This document shows positions 12,517-24,900 of a stretch of DNA of 64,000 nucleotides, piece after piece (the stretch's first letter is position 1; each line of letters opens with the position of its first letter). The notes below the pieces were generated by a model that was given only the letters and a program-made list of their open reading frames with translations, made no database searches and was not told the origin of the DNA. This DNA is from Trametes villosa (Eukaryota; Basidiomycota; Agaricomycetes; Polyporales; Polyporaceae): contig PUDQ02000010.1 in NCBI GenBank assembly GCA_002964805.2, forward strand, positions 2,790,001 through 2,854,000, written 5' to 3'. The translations under genes and the position numbers were made by a program.

Positions 12517-15500
12517 TCAAGATGGCGTAGAAAAGAAAGTATTGATGGTCCGAGGTTTGCCGCCCCTGGAGCCGGACTTCAAGGTGGCAACGCGCTGGTA
12601 GTGCACGCGAGAGCTGAGTTGCTGTATGGCGGCCTTCGCCCGCGAACGGTCGAGATGGGCAGCTCGAGTGTCGACTATGCAGTGCACTATGAGCGTTGTG
12701 TCGAAGGAGCGGAAAAGTGAACGCACCAATCCTGCCGTGCAGCAATTCGAGCTGCATCCGGATTTGCTGGATGATCGACTGCTCTTCTTTCTCTTTCTCC
12801 TTCTCCTTCTTCTCTTCACCTTCCTGGACAGGTTGCGCCTTCGCCTTAGCGGCCTTCTCCTTCGCAGCCTGCACCTCCAGCGCCGTATACTCGTCGATGC
12901 TGGAGAGAACCCGACTAAGGAGGGACACCCGGGACGCGAGGCCCTCGTAGTAGCCCTCTCGATCCCCATTGCCAGCGACGTCGAAGTGTCCCCCCGATCC
13001 AATATCCGGCGAGAGCAAGTCGACAACGGGCAGGAGGTCGGGCAACTTCTCGTAGCCACGAGTGGACGTCGGGGTGCCCATGAGGAGCGCGCGACTGACG
13101 TTGCGCGCCATGCGGGTGGTGCTGGGCGAGATGCAAGGGAATAGGGAGACGAGGCGCGCTTGGTTAATCGGAGAGAGAGGCTTGCCAAACCGCACGACCA
13201 TCTCGTAAAGGGACGCCTCCTGAAACTTTGTTAGCTTCGGGTTCACTCATATGGTCTTGGGCAAACCTACCAAATCGAAGGAGCCACTCTGAGCCTCCTC
13301 AATGGCGTGTCCAATAGCGTCGCAAGTCTTGTGGATCTCTACCAACAGGTCATCCGACGTCGATGGGTCCATGCCAATAAGGAGCGTCGCGAAGAAGTAG
13401 TCGGGCAGCCCCTCGCTCTGAGGTGCTCTGCAATGTGGGTCAGCGATGTAGGGCGTAGAGCGACATTCAGCTTCCACTTACTGGGCGAATACCCCCAAAA
13501 GGGTGACGAGGCGGTAGACCATTTGGTCGCGTCGATCGGCGTGGGCAGCGAATTGGGACGCCCTCTGGGAAGACACATTCCAGCCCAGCGTCTCGAGGAT
13601 AGCGGGGGTCGCCCCCAATCGGACAAGGGCGGAGTGGATCGACGATGGCTGCAGACCGGACGGGTGCGCCTGGAGTAGGGGTGCCAGTCGCATGAGCTGG
13701 GTATATGCGAGGCCACTGAGAGATGCGGGAACATCGGAGAAGACTGATGCGAGTTGAGTCGAACGGCGATTAATTGAGGTGAGAGAGTGACGTACCGAGG
13801 TCGAATAGCCATGGGACCACGGACTTGTAGTGGTCGGGCGTGAGGACGGTCACCAGACCGGAGGATAGCAACGCAGAAATCTGTAGGATGTCTACACCCA
13901 AACTTGAATTAGCCGCTGCATTGCAGGAAAGTGTTGTATACGTACCGTTGCTGAGCGTCGCATTGGCCAGCAATTGCAGGACAGCATTGCTAGCGGTGTT
14001 TATAGAGAATGGTGGCATGATAGAGTCCTCGTCCATGCTCTCATCCGCATCCGACGGTGCAGCCGACGCGGTCCACAGCGGCACACCGATAGGCTCTGCG
14101 TTAAGCTTCGCCAAAGCGCGCGCCTTCTCGTCACGTATGTCGTTCTCCAGGATCTGGTCAACAGCCTTCCCGGCCTTCGACTTCAGGATCCCTTCGGAGT
14201 CAGCATCAGCCGCCTCCTCGTCCTCGCTTGCGTCGGCGTCCTCGCTCCGCGCCTTCGACGCTCTACGCCTTGTGTTCTGAGCCTTCTTCGCGCCTCCGCT
14301 AGCGGATCCAAGCAGGCCGATAGCCGTACGCCAGTCGTCGTCGCTATCCGAGCCTTCCTCGTCCGCCATCTCCTCCTTCAGGCTCTTCTTCGCACCTTCC
14401 TTCTCCTTCGCGGCAGCAAATGCGGCCTCGGCAGAGCGGATAGCCACCATGCCCATACCCGTGCGCTCATCGCGTGCCTTCTCGCGGAGTAGGCTGTCGA
14501 GTGGATTGGCCTTACTAGGCTTACGCTGCTGCGTCAACACGGGGGCGGCAGGTTTGGTAGCCCTTGATGGGGAGGCACGGCGAAGGTTGTACCGGGGCGC
14601 TGAAGGTGGTTGCGACCCCGAAGGGCCTGCCTTCGACGGCGTATCCGTTCTGGAAGACAATGATGTTACTATATGCGTATCAGATCTAGCAGAAAAACGC
14701 CACCACTTACGCCTTTCCTTTGCCCTTGCCCTGGGCGCCCTTGGAGAACATTGCGAAGCCGCCGCCTGAATCGCTGCTGTCTGAATCGGAGTCGGAGTCA
14801 CTAAGCGAGTCTAGGTTAAGGGGCGACTGCTCAGGGCTAGAGTGAGCAGCCGCATACGCCCGAGCCTTGATGTCCGCGATGAGCTGGTCAGTTTTGCTCT
14901 TGCTATCGAGAGCTGGGATAACCTGGTGCTCTTCCTCCGGCTCCGGTCCGGATATAGAGTCGCTCGACGGAGGGGGTGTCAAAGAACTGAACGCGTCGGA
15001 AGGAGAGCCAATGACGTTGGATACAACGCGAGTGGGGGTTGCTGCCGGCGAGATAGGTGTAACGAGCGCGGACTTGCGAGTCACCGTGTTGAGGGCCGCA
15101 TCGAGATGCTGCAGGTGCGAGCTCCCGCCGCTGGAGGAACGGGGCGTCTGCGGGTATGGTAGCGAGCGGGTGGGTGGATCCTCGCGAAGTGCTTGTTCAG
15201 GCACTGCATCTACGTCCATGGGCGCATCATCGAAAGACGTGCAGATAGGATCCAGGGGCGGCGGTGATTGCGTGCGGCTGGGCGGATTTGCGTGTGTGTC
15301 CTTCCGCCACTTGGCCACGCTCTCCTTGATGACATTAGGGTCCCTCTCTGGTATCCGAGGAAGAGTGAGCTCTTGTTCATCGGATTGGCTCGTAGGCACA
15401 AGCTCGTCCGGGTCTACTTCGAAACCAGAGCTGGAGGTGAGGGGAGTGAGGTCGGACTCCGGAGAGGATAGTCGTATCTTCTTCGGTAGGGAGGGCCTGG

Positions 15501-15968
15501 GGGAGCCCTTTTGTTCGTCGTCTGCTTTTTGTTAGCCGTTTCGAGATGCCAAAGTTCCAAGTTGTAGGACGCACCAACTATGCTCGGGGACACGAGTGCG
15601 TCCGGAAGTCCTGCATTTTCCTGCGGTCTCTCCGCGTAAGGCAACGCGGCAGAGGACGCTTTGCGCTTGAGCGAGGGCTTCCTAGCCTGCACCGGGGAGG
15701 AGCCTGAGGCTTTCGCGTTCGGTTTAGCGGGAGAAGCACGGATACGAGAGCTTCGCTTCGGGGGGTTTGGGATCTCAACATGCGCCAGGGCAGCGCCGCG
15801 ACCACGCCCGCTGGGTGCCTGGGTGCTCCTCTTCGGCCTGGGTGTCCTCGCAGGGGACTCGGTTGAGACCACAGGTGTACTCGTGGTTGCGGATTGGCCA
15901 TTGCGCGTAGGAGTTTCGCCCTTGGCCACAGGGGCGAAAGAAAGCCTGGTTTGCTTGAGGCCCTTCAT
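12517..15968 (-). CDS. Large unassigned nuclear protein, PIP-like motifs at both ends
   Basis: I do not recognise this protein with certainty. The start at 15968 gives MKGLKQTRLSFAPV. The first 500 or so residues are disordered and rich in Ser, Pro, Lys and Arg, with basic clusters (KRSSRIRASPAK, LKRKASS) and an acidic serine run (SDSDSDSDSSDSGGG, near 14790). A conserved-looking helix, LDSLLREKARDERTGMG, lies near 14480. The C-terminal half is helical: ISALLSSGLVTVL, YKSVVPWLFDLG, LGATPAILETLGWNV, DYFFATLLIGMD and SLYEMVVRFGKPLSPINQ. A Lys/Glu coiled coil (12830-12760) follows. The last exon ends in PRTINTFFSTPS and a TGA at 12519-12517; the ORF ending at 12503 reads through that splice site. 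The overall plan recalls the SLF2/Nse6-type (CANIN) partners of SMC5-SMC6, but this is only a hypothesis. Length is about 1,000 residues over eight or more exons. Confidence 0.7.
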
Positions 15969-17288
15969 CGTGGGCGGATATCGGAGAGTTGTTTTGCAAA
16001 GCACAAGCCACAGAAAGGCCTAAGAGTTCGGACTGAGCAACTGAACGCCCCGAGAGCACGAAAAGCAGATGGGAGCGCGTAGCAAGGGCACCGAGGCCTT
16101 GGACCACGGCCGCAGAAAGAGTGGACGGGCAGCAGGCAGTCACGGTTTGAACAGAAAGAGCAGGTCGCGGTTGGGTGCAGTGGCGACGAACGCGACTCTG
16201 GCTAATTCCGCGCTGTGACGCAATGTGACGCTTACGCGGACGGTTCACATTTTAGCTTGAGTTACGTGCGTGGCCCTTACAAAACGTGCGTGGCGTGCGT
16301 GGATTAGCGTTTTTGGCAGGACAAGTTAATTTGGCGCCAAGTTAGCGTGACTCTGCGTGACTTGCGTGAGCGTGCGTGAACTTGCGTGGGCTCATAGCGG
16401 CAGCCTCTCTCTGTCTGTACGTGATAAAACTATCTCAGGGAGCTCATACACAGCAAAGGAAGCTCACTGTAAGCTCAGAATAATTGTCGGTGCACAAGAA
16501 TAGCGTGGAAGGGCCCCTCGTTGCCGAATGAAGGTAAGCGCCCAAGCACCTTGCGTGGGCTTGCATGAGGTACCGTCCAGGCGCGAAGTTCCATCGTTCA
16601 GACTGCTTACCTCGATAGATCAGGCCCTCGACTACGCCAGATGACTACACGGTAAGGAGGGCCCCTGTCTACCTCGCTATACGTTACATTTGTTAGTGCC
16701 TTGAATTAGAGACGGCCGCCTCAGCCTCGCCGCCGCAGTATTACCTTATACCATTTTGTACTACTTATATTGAGGTGTACAGCATTAGAAAGTGATAGAA
16801 ATATGTGTACATCCTGTGAGGGGGGGTTACAAAGGGAGCGGTAGCGAGAACGAGAGATGACGGGGAGTGAACGTTGACGACGAGCGGAAAGGCGATGGCG
16901 AGCACCGCGGACGCGACGAGCTCAGTGGCAATGACGGCGCCAAGACTGCCGCAGGCAGCGAGGAGGGCAAGTCTAGCGCCCACGCACGCTGTGAGATCAC
17001 CGCAAGCGCCGTCACGCAAGTCCAAGTAAATTGCCTTGATTTTAGGTGAGGTTCACGCACGGATAAGCTAGCGTCAAGTAACTTTATACAGCCTCCTTAC
17101 GCGTGTGTGACGCCGGCTATCCGGGACCCCGGACACCCCCACATACGCCCTGCCTCGCGCGTTCCGCGTCAATCGCAAGCAGACTCAGCAGTTCCCCGGA
17201 AACGCACACCCCCCTTGCCAGGCACTGCAGCGCACACGACGACGGCGAGCGCGCTGCCTTCTCGACCACGACGAGACACATACATGTC
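15969..17288. other. Divergent intergenic region with TGCGTG cluster
   Basis: This 1.3 kb stretch separates the divergent starts of the unassigned nuclear gene and the DUF1746 gene. Between 16264 and 16392 the word TGCGTG occurs at least seven times on the plus strand, with an E2F-like palindrome among them. A minus-strand hydrophobic frame of 86 codons (16765-17025) is not called, because two other frames are equally open. Confidence 0.55.
16331..16340. promoter_or_regulatory. E2F/MBF-like palindrome TTGGCGCCAA
   Basis: TTGGCGCCAA is a perfect 10-bp palindrome, preceded by T so that it contains TTTGGCGC, the E2F/DP consensus. It sits 363 bp upstream of the start of the unassigned nuclear protein, within the TGCGTG cluster. 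A role in S-phase expression of that gene is an inference. Confidence 0.4.
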
Positions 17289-18235
17289 ATGCCTATGCGC
17301 TATGCACAGAGGAAACATATCCTACACTCCGTGAGTCAACTCGAGACCAGCGAATGTGGCAACAGACTCATAAGCCGTGTATGGCGTTGCAGCTTAATTC
17401 CCTGCTGTACCAGCTGCATACAGTCTCCTTCCTCCTCTCGCCGCGCATCTGGGCCTTCTTCTGTCGGGTGCTCGTTCAGTTCCAGTTCGCGAGGCCGCGG
17501 GACATCGACCCGCAACGCTCCCTCCGATTCTGGGTCTTCTGCATCCTATGCACCAACGCACCGTCCTTGTACAACCACGCGGCCAAGAGCCCGGCGGCGG
17601 GAAGGTCTCTCATCCTCGACTTTGTGGGCGTTGGTATGTCGAGCAAGGTTTCTGTGATAGGCCCGCAGCACTCATCTTGTCCCACAATTGCAGACAGCGT
17701 CCCATCCAGAGCCTACCTCTTATTACTCGACTTCGTCATTATCCTCTTGCAAATCATCCTCACCACGATTGCGTACGAGACATCGCTCGCCCGCGACGTG
17801 CCTCCTGATACCCCGGACCCGCTACAACCCGAGCCGATACCCCCAACACCCACGTCCTCCCTCGGTGACGCTGACGCCAAGCCATCCGAGCCCATACCAC
17901 TCGAAAGCGAGACAGAATATATCATAGACCTCCGCCTACGGTCGTTCCTGCAGCGCCTTAGGCACCCTCCAGCTGTCCCCCCTCCCGCACCACCTAGGCT
18001 TTCTGAAGATCTCCTCCCACTTCCCAACACCACACCCTTCCAACTATCCCAGAGCATTCGAATGCTTGCGCGCGCTACCGCAAGGGGCCGTGAACGAGCC
18101 GCAGCACGCCGAGGTGATTCAGGCCAAGATAGCGCCCCGAGGAGCCAGGGTGGGAGGAATCCGGATAGGGCGGGGGAAGACGCTGGCGAGACGAGGAGAG
18201 TACCGGGCGGCATGGCATCGGACGATGAGGGGTGA
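17289..18235 (+). CDS. DUF1746 membrane protein (Dsc4-like)
   Basis: This is a fungal DUF1746 protein. In fission yeast the family includes Dsc4, a subunit of the Golgi Dsc E3 ubiquitin ligase that activates the SREBP homolog Sre1; that role here is inferred. Exons are 17289-17330, 17393-17633 and 17694-18235, adding up to 274 residues with no frame break. The opening MRYAQRKHILHS joins LNSLLYQLHTVSFLLSPRIW, the family signature, followed by VQFQFARPRDIDPQRSLRFW and LILDFVGV. Another strongly hydrophobic segment is YLLLLDFVIILLQIILTTIA. The C-terminal half is Pro-rich and then basic, with an RLRSFLQRLR amphipathic stretch. It is convergent with the small gene at 18387-18575. Confidence 0.85.
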
Positions 18236-18386
18236 CAGCTTGAACTTCGTACTACTGTATGAAGTAATCCACTAGCGTTGACCGGTGGGCAAACGTGCAA
18301 GGCCGTGAGGCGTAACCGGATGGTTTCACCACTTCCGCTTCATCTGCAGGTGGTCAGCCGTGGAACATTGCGGACGTCACTATAGT

Positions 18387-18575
18387 CTAACTCACTGCTT
18401 CCCGCAAACATGCGCCAAACTTAGCGAACTCCTCCTTACATGTGTCCTTGTGCACGTCGGTGTACGTCGCGAGGATGCATTTCCCGTACGCAGAAGCAGT
18501 CGCGGAACAGGTGGTGGTAGAGTGAAGCGCAAGACGGCGTAAAGGCGTGGTAGCCGCAGTAGTGGAGGGCTGCAT
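18387..18575 (-). CDS. NDUFAF8: Twin-CX9C mitochondrial protein, NDUFAF8-like complex I assembly factor
   Basis: This is a 62-residue single-exon protein that would easily be dropped as too short. It has the twin CX9C pattern CSATASAYGKC, 12 residues, then CKEEFAKFGAC. The surrounding residues (AYGKC, KDTCKEEF..F..CL) match human NDUFAF8 (C17orf89), which works with NDUFAF5 in complex I assembly in the mitochondrial matrix. The four cysteines would form two disulfides in a helical hairpin. The start at 18575 has a G at -3 and gives a length close to the human protein. An upstream exon is possible (an ATG at 18735 in another frame) but not needed. The gene lies between the convergent DUF1746 gene and the divergent CSF1 gene. 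Fungal function is inferred from the motif match. Confidence 0.82.
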   Translation of the reverse strand: MQPSTTAATTPLRRLALHSTTTCSATASAYGKCILATYTDVHKDTCKEEFAKFGACLREAVS

Positions 18576-18990
18576 AACGTCTGAGCTCTTGCTTCTCGCC
18601 TATGTTCCCCTCGAATGTCGCGTCAAGGTAGACGGAGGCAGGCCTCGCAAAGGTCGAGGTCGAGGTATTGGTCAAGAAAGCGCCCAAGCGCGTCAGAGGA
18701 ACGCGTCTATGAGCGTCTACAACTCCGGGCTTCATCCTGCCACCTTCTGGTCCACACAGTCGCATGCCTTAGCTTTGGCCCATCCTTCTTCCTGCCTGCT
18801 ACGTCGCTCAAACTGAGGGGTGTATACTGAAGGCTGTCTGGCTGAGTTGGAGCTGTGGGGAGCTGCTGCTGGCCATCTGGTTTTCGCAACTGCGAACATC
18901 CTCGCTCGGGTTTGCCATCACGGTCGACTCCCGGACTCGCTAGGCTAAGCTTTCTCGTCCAGACGAGGACCGTGCGGACACATCTGCGAC
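18576..18990. other. Divergent promoter region, NDUFAF8-like / CSF1
   Basis: This 415 bp stretch separates two divergent starts. A minus-strand frame starting with an ATG at 18735 could be a 5' extension of the small CX9C gene, but the shorter start already gives a complete protein. No clear regulatory element was seen. Confidence 0.45.
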
Positions 18991-21900
18991 ATGCTGAATG
19001 TGCTTGAGCTGATAGTATGCGTGCTGATTGTCATCATACTTGTGTTCTACTTCTTCTACTGGAACCGCTTCTTCGCGCTCCTCTTCAGCCTCCTCGCCCG
19101 CTTCGCGCTCTGGAACCAGGGAGAGACTAGCGTATGGGTGAAGCTAGGTGTGTTACAATCTCCCAGATACCTCGGTGACAATACCCTAACGAATCGCCCT
19201 ATGTAGGCTCCATACACTTCTCCGTTCTCGCAGGCCGTATCCTCATCAAGGACCTACGCTACCACTCAAGCAACCAGACCTTCCGTATCGTCAAGGGCCA
19301 AATCTCATGGCGGTATTGGCTGCGTCGCCCTGCGGAAGAGGAAGACCTCAGCCATGCCCGTGTCATCGGCGACGACACACCCGGTACGCACCGCCTATAT
19401 GCTCCCTCCGCCCCGTCATTTCAACCTAAGATGCGACCACAGGCAAGGGTAAAGCGCCGCTTGCGTGCCGCGTCCACATCTCGCTCCAGGGCCTGGAATG
19501 GTTCATCTACAACCGTACCGCGGCGTTCGACAACATCGTGTCGCAGCTGGACCCGGACATCCCTAGCACTCCGGTACCGACGCCCAACCCGGACGGAGGA
19601 ACGTCTGTCAGGAAAATCTTCAGCAGAACCTCTGTCTTCCGGGATGGTAAGCCCTCAATGGCACTGCTGCCCGCTGTTCTAACACGTTACAGCCTCTATA
19701 CTGGGCCCTCCTGTCTCCCTGGTGTCCTCCATCTACAACCGGACCCCGACGTTTGTCAAGAGGGGCGTTGGCTGGTTCCAGAAACAACTGCCAAACCTTG
19801 ACCCCAAAGACTTGCTACCCATCAGTTTCGAGGTCCTCAAGGGCGCCATCACGATTGGGAACGCGTCTACTCCCAACCTGCTTGCCGCAGAATTCCAGCG
19901 TGGAGAGGGCACTTACGGTATAGTAGATGTACGCCCTTTCCTGCGCAGACCTCAAGTACCCTCGATACTGAACGCAGCATACTACAGTCGCGCTCCAAAC
20001 ACGACCACTACAAGCAGGTCCTGAACTTCAAGATGCACACCCCGTCAGTGTCGTACGTTGAGAACGAGAAGTACACGCTTCCAATGGTTGAGGTCGGCCG
20101 GCGCACGCACGAGCAAGTCAACCGCTCCGATACTACTCCTCTCCGCCGTTCGTCCTACCTCTCTTTCGACGCATTCCAGCACGTTTGGAAGCACCTCCGC
20201 CTGTGGACCACCTTGCCCGCTCCACCCCGTACCCACGCGTTCGGCGTGGCGCATCCGCAGACATGGACTTGGCGAAAGCAGCAGAAGAGCGAAGATGAGG
20301 AGACGCCGCTAGGCGCCGACTTCACCGCGCTAGAGTACGCGATCGAGCGCAAGATCCTCGAAGCTACCACGCTGGAGCTGCTGTACTACGCGGACGTTGT
20401 CGGTGTAGTGCCTCCCCCGACTGGGGGAGAGGAAGCCCAAGATGAGAGCATGGACCCGTTCAACATCGGGAACGGTGATCTGCCCCCGGAATGGGGTATT
20501 GACCTGCTGGTTCGAGGCGGCACCATTCGCTATGGCCCGTGGGCGGACAGACAACGGTTAGTAGCTTTTGCCCAAGGGAATGTGCTGAGGTTGAAGTCGG
20601 TGCAGAGTGATCCTACAGCACGCCTTCTTCCCGCCCACGTTCACCGACGCGCCGCTGACACCGCGCCTGAAACCTGGCGACATGCGCATGTGGACCGGGA
20701 TGAAGCTGTTCATCGAGCTACGGGATGGAGTCACACTTCAGCTTCCTTTCCGTGAACCGTCGAAGGTGACGCTCAGCACATAACGTTGCTTTCGCCTTTT
20801 GCTCATATATGCGTAGAACTGGCAATGGGATGGGAAGGCAGACGTCAAGGGTCGACCGAGGAAGCGCGAGGCAGCGTCCATTCATGTGCGCGCCGGCGAC
20901 AGCTCGACCATCAGCTATATCGTTCCCATGGTGGCTACGGCGAAGGGCTACCAGTCTGTGCTGGAGGTGCACTTGGACACGGTTACGGTGACATCGAGCT
21001 TGAACGACATACGCCTGATCACTGCGGAAACATGCCGAGTGAGTTTCGAATGAGTTTCGTGGCAGGCGTTCTCATGCTGACGCCGACATCATGGTAGGTA
21101 CGCTGTCATATGCCTGCACCGCTGAAGTGGAATGGTTTGAGGCAGTGGTCGTTCGCGATTTCCCTCCGACAACCATGCCTCTACCTCCTGCGTGACCATA
21201 TCAACATGTTCACCGACCTAGGCAAGGACTGGAGCACTGGTCCTCCGAGCGACTACAACACGTACGCTCCGATGATATACGTCGTCGACCTGGACTTGCA
21301 TCACTACGACATCGCCCTCTACGTGAACGACCACAACATCATTGACAAGCCGTCCATCAAGGAGGAGAATGGTACGAGGCGTCTTACGATACCCCGATAC
21401 ATGATACCAACGGGACATGACCAGCGTTACTGACCTTGCGGGGGACTCACCTCTCGAGTGGCATCCATATGCCATTCAACAAGTACCGTCCAGAGTCTAC
21501 CGCGGTATCCTTCTGGCTCGAGGCACCGGATGTGAACGTCGGACTCTCGCTTCCCCGTTGGAACATCTCCAGCCTAGCGCCTACCCCCGACCGGAGCCAG
21601 GTAGGGCGCATCGGTATGCTGAACATGACGGGTTCGTATCTCTACTTCGCGGAGGTCAAGCAAGATCATGTCGACCAGCTCAAGCTCGACTTTTCGGTGT
21701 GTGAGTTTCTTATCCCATGCGCTCGGAACGCTTACAGGACTTTACAGGCGAGAGACGTCGTGTACAAGGCGTTCGGGTGGACGATCCGTTACTTCATGAT
21801 CTTGCGGGACAACTACTTCGGATCGTTCACGCACTTCTCAACGCTGACGGAGTACCTGAACAAGCGCAAGAGCGGCCAGCCACTCGGTGACCCTATCCAT

Positions 21901-24900
21901 TTGCAATACAGGGAGGGACAGGTAGCTGTTGAACAACTCCGATTGCGTGATAATTCTCATGGCGCATTACTACAGTCCAATGCCATGCAGGTTGCCCTCG
22001 GGCTGGAGGTAGAGAACGGCCTCATGATTCTGCCAGCGGGGTATCCTGGTTATGAGAAGCACAATGCGGGACAGGAGCAAGATTCGCCTGAAGACCTCGG
22101 CCCATGCGTGATGCTCTCCTTGCCGGCGTTGCAGCTGCATCTCAGGACGAACGACTTCTACATGGGCACGTCGTCTACTAACTCCTATCGGAATGCGCGG
22201 CTGATCTTGCCATAGAAATGTCGGTGAACATCGACACGGTTGCGGCCAGGATCAGCGAGCACTGCTACAACGATTCGATCCTGTCTATGTCCGCTCGTAC
22301 TGGTAGTGGACGCGAGAAGATTGTCATCGATGGTAACTCGTGTTGTCGTATTTGCACTGTCCCGAGTCTGACTGAAATGTTTTAGGTCTCGATGTCATCG
22401 CGAATCGCCTGTTCGGACCTAAGCCCGCGACGTCGACCTATGTCTGTATATGGGAGATTCATGTTGGCGACGTGAAGGCTTCCGTCAATCCGTACGAAGT
22501 GGCGTTGCTCTCGAGCGCAGGCTCCGCTTTCGGCCTCAACTTCTCCGACCCGCTGAACGCGCCCGCGAAAGAGTACTCAATACCTGCTGATCCCGATGGT
22601 AAGCTGATGCATCCGCCAGGGACAATGTTGGACTAACGTGCACTATTAGTCACATTCCTCAAGGTACAAGTTGACTCCCTCAATGTTGTTTGGCTTGCAG
22701 ATGGGGCGGCTGCAGAGCTAGCCCTCCCCTCAGGGCTGAGACTGGACATGAATGACCTTGCCGGCAAGTCGTTCCGTAAGGTGACAAGTCTGCGGTTACC
22801 CGATGGGACAGCAAGGCTTCTCCTGGCATCCAAGCAAGACCGTGCCCGGTGGATCGAGGCTGCTGACGCCCGCCTGAGCGTCGACCTCGACATCTACTCA
22901 GCTCCTCCTGGCTGGCGGGAGTCTGCACGGCAGCAGGCAGCGTTTATCGCCGAACAGGACGCCCTGACGGGACGCGCAAAGATCTTGTACAGGGAAGAAG
23001 AGGATCCGGCGGATTCGTCAAAACTGCGACCGGGTATGACCTGTATCGTTCACCTCTGGCGCGACTAACAACCTTCTGCAGGTCGGGGAGCCATTGACAA
23101 CGACTTCTATCTTCCCCAAATCAGGATTCCAAGGATGTCGCCTGTTGACTCATTACCGGATCGTCTCGCAGCACCGATGCCCTCACTCCGTGAAGATGTG
23201 TCCGAGTCTGATAACGATCCCCTGCCCGACTCGGTCCGGGACTCCCGTTTGGCGTAAGTGGCGCTGTTCTCCATCACATGAGGCTCGGAGTAATCGAGGA
23301 TTGGGTTTGCAGGGACCTTCGCCCAACGAACGTTTCAGCCAACGTGTTAAGCGACGAGGACATCAGCAGCGCCGATGAGTCGGACGACGATGATCTCACA
23401 GAATGGTCGACTGACTACGAAGACCTGGATGAGGGTAAGTTCGTAAGCGATACTTTTCGACTTCTCGCTAACGTCGGGTCTATAACAGACGATGCAGCGC
23501 ACTTGACCTGGCCCTCGGTCAACCAGTACAGCCCACACTGTAGACATTTTGAGAGCCGTCTTTTGTCCCGCCCGTCTACATGGACGTCTTCGCCATTCAC
23601 CCTAACCCGGGTACGTCTAGTGCAGTTGCAGACTAACGCATTCACCACCTAATTACGATAGCAGGATATCCCTCGATGGCATCGTAGGCCGTCGCAAGGG
23701 TCATCGACCGCGATGGTGTACTCCGGGTCGGCCCTCTGTCCCGACTGGTCTAAGGCTGGACGTCAGGACGTCGAGGATGTTGATATGGACACCTTCCGGA
23801 TTCTCGTCAAACGGGGCGTCAACATATGGGTCACCCCTCTCGTCCTACCGGTTGCGACACAGCTATTGCGTGACATCAGTACAAGGGTGCGCGGTTTCAT
23901 TCTGCTTCAACCAACCCAAGTGTTCATCAGAGTGCTGGCAATGTAGCAACTGGGTCCAGAGCTTCGTATGGACGCTTTGACGATGAAGTACATCACGACA
24001 TTCAAGAGCCGGCCGCACACAGCCGACACGATCACGTATCTTGACATCCAGATACCCTCCGTGGAAGTACGCTCTCTGCAGCTGGTGAACACAACCTCGC
24101 AGCATGGAGACGTTCCACCCGGCGACACGTTCGCAACTGTGGCGGAGTTCCTCTTGACTGGGACGCAGCTTCGGGCACGTTTACGATCGGCAGCCAACGG
24201 GCAATCGGAGCGCGATGCTGCTGCAGCGTTCACGTCCCTCTCTGCGATGCTGCTGTCAAAATCACCCTCGAGGCAGGCATCCAAACACGATCCCATCATT
24301 CAGTGCCAGCTGTCAATTGGCCCCACAGCCCTCTCGACGATGCGGGAGCAGCTGACAGTTTCTCTCGGAGTCGTATCTGCGGACATCGGCCATTCTGGTC
24401 CCGACTGCGCTCTTGCTACCATCGTCGTCCTTGCCAGGTACTCGTCCGGGTTCCTGTTGGCTCAGCGAGAAATCCGTGGGCATACACCGTCATCCGACAG
24501 ACAGGTCGTTCACGGCATCCTCGCATACTCGCGTGAACGATCCGTCGTAGACCCACTCTCGACAATCCAGCCATCCTATCTCGTGCAGTATGGGTTGCCT
24601 GACAGGCTGCGGAAGGACATCACCTTCAAGTTCTTGGTGTACCTGCGACACTCACTTCGCTTCTTGGACGAGAACGAGCGACAAGCCATCCAGACATTGC
24701 ATCCACGCAGCGACAACGACGCATCCATCGAGGACGTCCTCAACACGCTCCAGACTCAGTGGTTCGGAGTCGGGGGAGACGATGATTCGTCCACTATCTC
24801 TCAGCAGCCGCTCTTGCAGGAGCTGCTCCATCCTCCCCTTCCCAAACTTCCCACCAGAAGTAACACGTCGAAGCTTCCCTACAACACGATATCTGTCACC

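Noticed and set aside
16765..17025. An 86-codon hydrophobic minus-strand ORF
   Set aside because: Could be a small membrane protein, but two other frames are open over the same bases and no family is recognised.
23740..23775. tRNA A-box-like TGGTCTAAGGC
   Set aside because: It lies inside the CSF1 reading frame and has no matching B box.
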